Source: Planctomycetota bacterium (GTDB lineage Bacteria > Planctomycetota > Phycisphaerae > UBA1845 > CAIVHJ01). From it: 11,845 nt of DNA. Under the pieces are notes generated by a model. The model saw only the letters and a list, made by a program, of their open reading frames with translations. It ran no database searches and was not told the DNA's origin. A program made the translations under genes and the position numbers. Location: positions 1 through 11,845 of the forward strand of contig JACZTW010000096.1 of NCBI GenBank assembly GCA_022573485.1, read 5' to 3'. Of this stretch, positions 1-5,560 are shown piece after piece (the stretch's first letter is position 1; each line of letters opens with the position of its first letter).

Positions 1-122
1 TGAAAGAGGACAACAAGAGTAGCCACGGGCTACAAACGCCAAGGAACGCGGGACCGTTCGACTTCGAGTCGACCCCGCCCCGGCGTAGGCTCGGATTTTC
101 GCCGGCGACTCAGAGAGAAGCC
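1..122. other. Left-edge non-coding stretch with small hairpins
   Basis: No gene is supported here. Two short perfect inverted repeats are visible: 6-bp arms at 19-24/28-33 with loop ACG, and 6-bp arms at 58-63/67-72 with loop TCG. A GC-rich stretch from about 76 to 115 contains the palindrome CGCCGGCG. It lies just after the stop of the minus-strand DUF434 gene, so part of it may act as its terminator, but no run of U follows any stem. A plus-strand gene could end to the left of the window. Confidence 0.3.
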
Positions 123-881
123 TCAGCGAGCCGCTGCCGTGACGCTGAGATCCACGATCCAGGCTCCCGGAATGCAGGCGGCGATGATGTGCGCCGACAG
201 ATTGGACCACTGTCCGGAGTTGTCCAGAACCAGCGAATCGCTGCTGGCGATGATGCCGTCGTACTGCGAAAGCGTGGCGTCGGGGTTGTTGACCAGTTCA
301 ATGTTCCAAATTGTCGAGGGCCAGGGGTCGTGAGTGTCCGCCATCCGCTCAAGCAGATCGGCTATGAGGGTTTTGAGTCGGCCGCTGTTGGACACCGGGC
401 GATCGAGGTACCAGTCGATTCGCGCCGGGGCCAGTTCGGCGAGGCAGTCGAAGATCAACCGAAGCGCGGGTTCGGTCTCCTCAACTTTGCGATAGGTGCC
501 GTGGATGCTGGCCAGGTCGCGGCAGCAGCCGTCGCGGCCAATCAACACCAGCCCGCCCGAGAGTGCGCTCTCCACCGTGATCAGCAGGTTGTAGCCGTCG
601 ACGCCGAGGCGAGCGCCGCAAAGTCGGTCCGGAGCGACCCGCGTGGATCGGCGGCGCTGAAGAGCTTGATCCGAGCAAGCCGATCGCCAGACGGCGGTCC
701 GCTGGCGGGCGGTCAGATCGTAGCGATCGCCGACCAGTTTCAACGCCGACTTCTCGGCATAACCGCGTGTCAGCAGCAAGGCCAGGTCGTCGGCGGCTGA
801 TCGCAATCCGGAAAGCCGGGCCGGTGAGAAGAGGGTATCGTCCTGCGGGTGTTTGCCGCGGTGTCTGCGTTTGTCCGGCAT
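123..881 (-). CDS. DUF434 domain protein with PIN-like C-terminal part, function unknown
   Basis: A protein of 252 residues that I recognise as the DUF434 family, found in archaea and scattered bacteria. The N-terminal block (about residues 15-75) contains the hallmark RGYAEKSALKLVGDRY followed by LTARQRTAV and SACSD. The second half has VDGYNLL (D95), GTYRKVEETEPA (128-139), LDRPVSNSGRLKT (159-171) and ASSDS (D215). This spacing of acidic residues suits a PIN-like nuclease fold, but no activity is established for the family as far as I know. I chose the ATG at 881 because family similarity begins right after it. An in-frame GTG at 950 would add 23 atypical residues. The upstream GGGGC is only a weak ribosome site. 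It is divergent from the phosphofructokinase gene, with 244 bases between the start codons. No signal peptide or membrane segment is visible. Confidence 0.82.
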   Translation of the reverse strand: MPDKRRHRGKHPQDDTLFSPARLSGLRSAADDLALLLTRGYAEKSALKLVGDRYDLTARQRTAVWRSACSDQALQRRRSTRVAPDRLCGARLGVDGYNLLITVESALSGGLVLIGRDGCCRDLASIHGTYRKVEETEPALRLIFDCLAELAPARIDWYLDRPVSNSGRLKTLIADLLERMADTHDPWPSTIWNIELVNNPDATLSQYDGIIASSDSLVLDNSGQWSNLSAHIIAACIPGAWIVDLSVTAAAR

Positions 882-1125
882 TTTTTCAGCCCCAAACCGT
901 TGCCCCAGTCCTGATTTGCGCAATTTAGCGGACTTCGGGCACGGCGGCACTAATAATACCTACGGAGCGGCCATGCGATCGCGGCAGGCGGTTTTCCGTC
1001 GGTGGTCTGGGAGGAGCGGAACCGGGCCGCTGGGTAAAGCGCCGTGCGGGCGTGGCCGATGATTGAGGCGGTGCGGGCGCTCAGACTGCGACGGAATTGA
1101 ACTGATCAGAAAGGCGTTATCGGAC
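882..1125. other. Divergent intergenic region between DUF434 gene and phosphofructokinase
   Basis: This 244-base gap must hold the promoters of two divergent genes. An AT-rich island at 951-958 in otherwise GC-rich DNA reads TATTAT on the minus strand (958-953), one base from the -10 consensus. No matching -35 box sits at 16-18 bases on either strand, so I do not assign a promoter. The GC-rich part from 1020 to 1090 shows no strong hairpin. Confidence 0.3.
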
Positions 1126-2460
1126 ATGAGCACGAATCGAGTGGCGATTATTGTCGGCGGCGGACCGGCGCCGGGAATCAACGCGGTCATCGGCGCCGCG
1201 ACGATCGAAGCCGTCAACCAGGGATTCGAGGTGCTCGGCGTGTATGAAGGGCTGCGGTGGCTGTCTGCCGAGAATTTCGACGCCGAGAAGCACACCGTGT
1301 CGCTGAACATCGAGGCTGTGAGCCGTATTCATTTTGACGGCGGATCGATCTTGCGAACGGCCCGCACGAACCTGCTCGATGCCGAGCGGCTGCGGACTTC
1401 GACCCGCGTCGCTGCGGACAAAACAAAAGTCGACCAAACCGTCCGCAATCTGGACGGCATGGGCGTCACGCACTTGATCACCATCGGCGGGGACGACACC
1501 ATGCTCAGTGCGCGGTTCATTTCCGAAGTCGTTGATGGCCGGATCCGCATCGTCCACGTTCCCAAGACGATCGACAACGACCTGCCGCTGGAACACGACA
1601 TCCCCACGTTCGGATTTGCCAGCGCTCGGTTCTTGGGCACACAAATCGTCAAAAACCTGATGCAGGACTCGAAGACCACCGGGCGGTGGTATCTGGTGTC
1701 GGCCATGGGTCGCTCGGCCGGCTGGCTGGCGATGGGCATCGGCCAGTCCGCCGGCGCCACGCTCACGCTGATTCCTGAGGAATTCGGCGAGCGCACGTCG
1801 ATCCAGTGCATCGCCGACGTGCTCGAAGGGGCCATGCTCAAGAGGCGCATCATGGGTCGGCCGGACGGCGTGGCCGTCATTGCGGAAGGGCTGGCCTATC
1901 GCTTGGGCGATCGCGAAGAACTTGAACGGATGCTGGGCAAGAAAGTCCCCGTCGATGCCGCCGGGCACCCGCGCCTGTCGGAGATACCACTGGTCGATTT
2001 ACTGAGGAAGGAACTCCAGGATCGCTTTGCCGCGCGGGGTGAGTCGATGACCATTATTCCCCACGACCTGGGCTATGAGCTGCGCTCGGCCGATCCGACA
2101 CCGGGCGACATGGCCTACTGCCGCAGCCTCGGGCACGGCAGCATCCGCCTCCTGCAAAACGGAAGCGGTGACATTCCCTCGGCCGTCATGGTCACGCTGG
2201 TCAACGGCAATCTGTGTCCGGTCCCGCTCGGGGACCTCATTGATCCTGAGACGAATCGCACGCGCGTGCGACTGGTGGACGTGTCATCCGACACGTACCG
2301 GGTCGCCCGTGCCTACATGATTCGGCTGGAGCCGCAGGATCTCGCCGACGAGGGTATTCTGGCGCGGCTGGCGGCCGAAGCCAAGATGCCGGCGAGCGAG
2401 TTTCGGGAGCAGTTCCGGCACGCCGCCACACGCATCACCGATCCGCCGGGTATGGGATAG
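1126..2460 (+). CDS. pfp: 6-phosphofructokinase, pyrophosphate-dependent type by signature residues
   Basis: A 444-residue cytoplasmic glycolytic enzyme that phosphorylates fructose 6-phosphate at C1. The phosphofructokinase fold is clear: GGGPAPGINAVIG (residues 11-23) binds the phosphoryl donor, GGDDT is at 121-125, PKTIDND at 146-152 carries the catalytic Asp150, and MGRSAGW at 194-200 binds the sugar phosphate. Two positions separate ATP and pyrophosphate enzymes in this family. E. coli PfkA has Gly in GGDGS and Gly in PGTIDND, while pyrophosphate enzymes have Asp and Lys. Here they are Asp124 and Lys147, so pyrophosphate is the predicted donor and the reaction would be reversible. The length is greater than the ~320 of bacterial ATP-PFK and fits the longer clades. 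I chose the ATG at 1126 because the conserved N-terminal strand starts at once. The alternative at 1063 adds 21 unrelated residues. AAGG at 1111-1114 is a weak ribosome site. Confidence 0.9.
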   Translation: MSTNRVAIIVGGGPAPGINAVIGAATIEAVNQGFEVLGVYEGLRWLSAENFDAEKHTVSLNIEAVSRIHFDGGSILRTARTNLLDAERLRTSTRVAADKTKVDQTVRNLDGMGVTHLITIGGDDTMLSARFISEVVDGRIRIVHVPKTIDNDLPLEHDIPTFGFASARFLGTQIVKNLMQDSKTTGRWYLVSAMGRSAGWLAMGIGQSAGATLTLIPEEFGERTSIQCIADVLEGAMLKRRIMGRPDGVAVIAEGLAYRLGDREELERMLGKKVPVDAAGHPRLSEIPLVDLLRKELQDRFAARGESMTIIPHDLGYELRSADPTPGDMAYCRSLGHGSIRLLQNGSGDIPSAVMVTLVNGNLCPVPLGDLIDPETNRTRVRLVDVSSDTYRVARAYMIRLEPQDLADEGILARLAAEAKMPASEFREQFRHAATRITDPPGMG

Positions 2461-2724
2461 AACCTCCTCCGGGCCTGGATCAGACGTAATCACTTGCAAT
2501 TAAACAAGTTGTGAGACTTTCGGGTTTTCGCAAGAACGCCCGGAATTCTGCATGAACTGTGCAGTCCAGTGGAATGTAACTTCCAGACAAGTCGGTAGTT
2601 TTGTTGTGAAGCCTGCCTGCCGACGTGGTCGGACTGGGAAGCACTGAAGACTTGCTCGACCGTGGTGCATTCCCAGCCGACCATTATTTTGAGTCGAACG
2701 ACTGCTCTGGGTAGACTACATCTC
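2461..2724. promoter_or_regulatory. Upstream region of the ECF sigma operon with candidate ECF-type promoter
   Basis: A 264-base gap without a gene. It contains GGAAT at 2571-2575 followed, after 15 bases, by GTCGG at 2591-2595. This loosely resembles the GGAAC...GTC layout of ECF-dependent promoters and would suit autoregulation. The same site sits in an inverted repeat, TGGAA (2570-2574) and TTCCA (2581-2585) with a 6-base spacer. A second inverted repeat, CCGAC/GTCGG with loop GTG, lies at 2620-2632. A further one, ACTTG/CAAGT, lies near 2492-2510 in AT-rich sequence just past the phosphofructokinase stop. The promoter assignment is a weak inference. Confidence 0.25.
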
Positions 2725-3333
2725 ATGGCAGTCCTGAACAATCGGGACCAGGAGTCAGCTTTGGCGGGCCGCGCGGACCGGGCACAAGAGTTTCTCGTTC
2801 TGCTCGAACCCATCAAGGTTAGGATCGAGCGCTATGCTCTGCGGAGCGCCTGGAATCGCGAGCAAGGTGGGGACATCGTGCAGGAAGCTGTCATGACCGC
2901 TTGGCGCCAATTTCACCGCTTTGAGAAGGGTACGAACTTTTCGGCCTGGATTTTCCGGATCCTGATCAACACGATCTACTCGTTCAACAAGAAGACCAGT
3001 CGCGATCGGAAGCATGGCTCGGCGGTGCCAATCGAGAATTTGGACGGCGTTCTGGAGCGCGAGTCCGCATGGGCCAGCGTGCTGGAAGACCCGGCGAGAA
3101 TTCTGGAATCGCTTGATGAACGGCTGGCCGGCGCCATCGGCGAGTTGCGGAACGATGAGCGGCAATGCCTGCTTCTGCGGCTTGTGGAAGGTTTTACGTA
3201 CAAAGAAATTTCTTCGTTATTGTCGATGCCCATGGGAACCGTGATGTCCCACGTCTACCGGGCTCGACTGAAGCTACGCGAGCAACTCGCGGATTTGGCG
3301 GTCGAGCAGAAATTGATCAAGGATACTTCGTAA
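2725..3333 (+). CDS. RNA polymerase sigma factor, ECF (sigma-70) family
   Basis: A 202-residue extracytoplasmic-function sigma factor. Region 2 spans about residues 20-85 and includes DIVQEAVMTAWRQF (region 2.2, core binding) and FSAWIFRILINTIYSF (regions 2.3-2.4, -10 recognition). A linker of about 45 residues follows. Region 4 (about 140-195) includes LRNDERQCLLLRLVEGFTYK and the helix-turn-helix MPMGTVMSHVYRARLKLRE. The ATG at 2725 gives a short leader before region 2, as is usual. A GTG at 2662 would add 21 residues with no family match. Neither start has a good ribosome site. The stop codon overlaps the start of the zinc-finger anti-sigma gene by one base, which is the standard arrangement of a sigma factor with its membrane-bound inhibitor. 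The inducing signal cannot be told from the sequence. Confidence 0.92.
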   Translation: MAVLNNRDQESALAGRADRAQEFLVLLEPIKVRIERYALRSAWNREQGGDIVQEAVMTAWRQFHRFEKGTNFSAWIFRILINTIYSFNKKTSRDRKHGSAVPIENLDGVLERESAWASVLEDPARILESLDERLAGAIGELRNDERQCLLLRLVEGFTYKEISSLLSMPMGTVMSHVYRARLKLREQLADLAVEQKLIKDTS

Positions 3334-4127
3334 TGCGATGCCCGGAAACGCGAAAGTGGATCAGTCCGTATCTTGATTCCGAACTGGATCCGACCAAGAC
3401 GTTCGAGGTCAGCCAGCATCTGGAATCCTGCGCCCCGTGCCGGGCGCGCTTCGAGAAGGAACGCCGAGCGGATGAATTGATCGGCGCTGCGCTTCGCCGA
3501 GAGGAATCATTTGTAAATTGGGCCGCGATCGAGCGTCAGATCCTGGCACCCGCGCGGCGGGTCATTCAGATCAGGCCGAAGTGGCTTCTGGCGGCGGCCG
3601 CGTGCGTCGCAATTATATTGATCATCCCGGGCGTTTGGCCAGGCAGTACGGTCGCCGCTCATCCCGCACAGTGGGCGGTCGATGAGTTGCACACGCTTTC
3701 GCCCGATTGCCTCCCGTTCCCCGAAGGCCGGGGCTGCACGGCCGACGAGATCAACGAGATCGCCGCTGCGGCTTTGGATTGCAGGCTCGTGATTCCCATC
3801 ATTGACGGACGTCTCGCCGGCCACGCGGTCACGATAATTCAGAGAAATATGCGCACCTGCGATGCAGGCACCGATCGCGTTGAGATCCGACTCAACTGCT
3901 GCGGAAAGCCCGTTCTGCTCATTGTGGGCAAATGCAGCCAGCGCGGCATCATGAAGGATATCGCCGCTGCGCTGGAGAAAGCCGGCGGTGACTATACGCA
4001 TGAACGCAGTTCGCACAGTACGACTTATAACGTCCGTGCGATCAAGAAGGGCAAGTATATTGTCCTCGCCGTCTCGACGCACAAGGTCGATCATCTCGTA
4101 AACGGTGTTGACCCAACCGAAAACTGA
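3333..4127 (+). CDS. Zinc-finger transmembrane anti-sigma factor with Cys-rich extracytoplasmic domain
   Basis: A 264-residue protein predicted to hold the adjacent ECF sigma factor inactive at the membrane. The cytoplasmic N-terminus has the zinc-binding anti-sigma motif H29-x3-C33-x2-C36 (SQHLESCAPC). One hydrophobic segment follows at about 84-103 (WLLAAAACVAIILIIPG), then an outer domain of about 160 residues. That domain has seven cysteines (126, 135, 150, 176, 189, 190, 201), including an adjacent pair in NCCGKP. I do not recognise it as a named sensor domain. The start at 3333 overlaps the sigma stop (TAATG), with AAGGA at 3319-3323 as ribosome site. Longer in-frame extensions upstream lie inside the sigma gene and are rejected. 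The last 17 codons and the stop are part of a 60-bp repeat found again at 9446-9505, so this 3' end is a likely insertion boundary. Confidence 0.85.
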   Translation: MRCPETRKWISPYLDSELDPTKTFEVSQHLESCAPCRARFEKERRADELIGAALRREESFVNWAAIERQILAPARRVIQIRPKWLLAAAACVAIILIIPGVWPGSTVAAHPAQWAVDELHTLSPDCLPFPEGRGCTADEINEIAAAALDCRLVIPIIDGRLAGHAVTIIQRNMRTCDAGTDRVEIRLNCCGKPVLLIVGKCSQRGIMKDIAAALEKAGGDYTHERSSHSTTYNVRAIKKGKYIVLAVSTHKVDHLVNGVDPTEN

Positions 4128-4132
4128 GACCA
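4073..4132 (+). repeat. Left copy of 60-bp direct repeat flanking the metal operon
   Basis: Positions 4073-4132 match 9446-9505 at 59 of 60 bases, in the same orientation. The one difference is A at 4100 against G at 9473. This copy covers the last codons of the anti-sigma gene (ending VDPTEN), its stop, and a few bases beyond. Similarity fades after 4132, although scattered identity continues to 4138. The two copies enclose the entire metal-transport operon and its candidate promoter. Confidence 0.95.
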
Positions 4133-4210
4133 GTACTCGGTACTCCGTGGTCTGCGGACCCCGGGCATGCCCAGGGCTAAATAGACGGAAGCGGAGCGTT
4201 TCTCCTTCCG
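4127..4210. terminator. Hairpin cluster between convergent operons, probable bidirectional terminator
   Basis: The gap between the converging anti-sigma gene and metal operon holds several stems. AGACCA/TGGTCT (4127-4132 and 4148-4153) encloses AGTAC/GTACT (4132-4136 and 4140-4144). A strong stem is centred on the perfect palindrome GGGCATGCCC at 4163-4172 and extends with CCC/GGG beyond one mismatch. CGGAAG/CTTCCG lies at 4186-4191 and 4205-4210. None has a clear U-tract, so intrinsic termination is only a probable role. The position between two 3' ends fits it. Confidence 0.45.
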
Positions 4211-4215
4211 CAATT

Positions 4216-4243
4216 CTCAGTCCTCAGTCCTCAGTCCTCAGTC
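4216..4243. repeat. Heptanucleotide tandem repeat, CTCAGTC x 4
   Basis: Four exact head-to-tail copies of CTCAGTC run from 4216 to 4243 and directly abut the stop codon (4246-4244) of the last gene of the metal operon. They are outside the coding region. The unit length resembles the short tandemly repeated heptamers known from other bacterial intergenic DNA. The copy number would be prone to slippage. Confidence 0.9.
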
Positions 4244-5560
4244 CTACTCGCGCGGGATGGCCTTGCCGTGGGGATCTTCCGTCGGGTGTTCGAGTTGCTC
4301 GTGCAAATCATCGTGCATCGCGGGCGTGATGTAGTGCTCCATGCGCTCGGCAGGCAGGTGCAGATGGTCCGGCGGCAGGTGGAAATACTTGGCGAGGTAC
4401 GTCTCCCACAGCCGATGCGAGCGCACCAGCCGTGAGGCTTTCTCCATTCCTGCTTGGCTGAGCACCATGGCGGGTTCAGCGCCTTGGTGGCGCGCGAATT
4501 GTACGTCGCGGCGTCGGCGAAGCGAACGCAGCGCCCAGCGCGTTAGCAAACCGTGACCCAATGCGTCCAGCAGGTCGCGTCGGGGCATTCCGGCCAAGCC
4601 TTCCGGCTTCAGTTCTTGCCAGCGATAGAGCAAACCGAGGATGTCCTCGCGCACGATCTGCAAAGAGAGCTTGCAGCGGTGGTAGGCTGTGCTGATCAGG
4701 CCGTATTGCGGCGACAGCATCAGGGCTGCGAACAGCAGCAGCCCCGCGACCACCGCCATCATCGCCGAGGTGTTGGCGCTGAGGTCGAATCCGAGCCAGC
4801 CGGGCCCAAAGGCTGCGAAGATATGCCCCACGACGCCCGAAGCCGCCGCGATGACCAGGCTGATAGCGATCATCATGCCCAGGCGATCCGTCAGCAGATA
4901 CGCCGCCGCCGCCGGGACAATCAGCATCGCGATCACCAGAACCGAGCCCACCGATTCAAAGTTCGCTACCGTGGTGATGGCCACCATGATCATCAGTGCA
5001 TAGTGCATCACCGAGGCATTGATGCCCAGAGTGGTCGCCAACGCAGGATCGAAGGCGCAGATTCTCAATTCCTTGTAGAACAGACCCACGAAGAGCACGT
5101 TGGCCAGGAATACGCCCGCCAGGTTCAGAACCGCCTGCGGGATTCCGTCCAGGGCATCCAGCGGAACCTGCGCAATGTTGCCATAGAGCACGCAGCCCGG
5201 GTCGATATCGACGTGGTCCACCGCCCGGCGGATCAAGATCAAACCCAGCGCAAAGAACAAGCTGAACACCACGCCCATGGCTGCGCCGTGCTCGACCTTG
5301 CCGTGGCGCCGAATCACTTCGGTGAGCAAAGCGGTCAGCACTCCGACGACGACGGCGCCGAGAAACATGGGAAACGAGGCCCGGCTGTTCGAGATGATGA
5401 ATGCGATCGCCAGCCCCGGCAAAACGGCGTGCGAGATCGCATCACCCATGAGGCTCATGCGGCGCAGCACCAGGAAGTTCCCCAGCAGGGCACACGAACA
5501 CGCGCTGAGCACGCCCACCAGCACGATCCAACCGTCGATGTCATTTTGCCAGTCGCTCAT
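4244..5560 (-). CDS. Metal ABC transporter permease fused to a DtxR/MntR-type repressor domain (distal copy)
   Basis: A 438-residue two-part protein. Residues about 8-290 form an ABC-3 family (ZnuB/TroC/MntB) permease with several hydrophobic helices, the MGDAISHAVLPG motif (38-49) typical of the family, and LIVPAAAAYLL (213-223). Residues about 297-438 form a winged-helix and dimerisation region like DtxR/MntR. It contains HRLWE (H382, E386) and ERMEH (E405, E408, H409), which match the metal-ligand pattern of that repressor family, and ends near a PHG motif as many DtxR proteins do. Where iron-sensing DtxR has Cys, this has Glu405, as in manganese-sensing MntR. The start overlaps the previous permease stop by four bases (ATGA), with GGAG at 5569-5572 as ribosome site. 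The same fusion is known in Chlamydia YtgCR, where the repressor part is cut free. Whether that happens here is unknown. Confidence 0.92.
   Translation of the reverse strand: MSDWQNDIDGWIVLVGVLSACSCALLGNFLVLRRMSLMGDAISHAVLPGLAIAFIISNSRASFPMFLGAVVVGVLTALLTEVIRRHGKVEHGAAMGVVFSLFFALGLILIRRAVDHVDIDPGCVLYGNIAQVPLDALDGIPQAVLNLAGVFLANVLFVGLFYKELRICAFDPALATTLGINASVMHYALMIMVAITTVANFESVGSVLVIAMLIVPAAAAYLLTDRLGMMIAISLVIAAASGVVGHIFAAFGPGWLGFDLSANTSAMMAVVAGLLLFAALMLSPQYGLISTAYHRCKLSLQIVREDILGLLYRWQELKPEGLAGMPRRDLLDALGHGLLTRWALRSLRRRRDVQFARHQGAEPAMVLSQAGMEKASRLVRSHRLWETYLAKYFHLPPDHLHLPAERMEHYITPAMHDDLHEQLEHPTEDPHGKAIPRE

Noticed and set aside
189..800. 203-codon open frame opposite the DUF434 gene
   Set aside because: The minus-strand protein shows family-conserved blocks throughout, and the plus-strand frame has none.
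1117..1968. 283-codon open frame opposite the phosphofructokinase
   Set aside because: The composition is unlike a real protein and it lies wholly antisense to a gene with all expected catalytic motifs.
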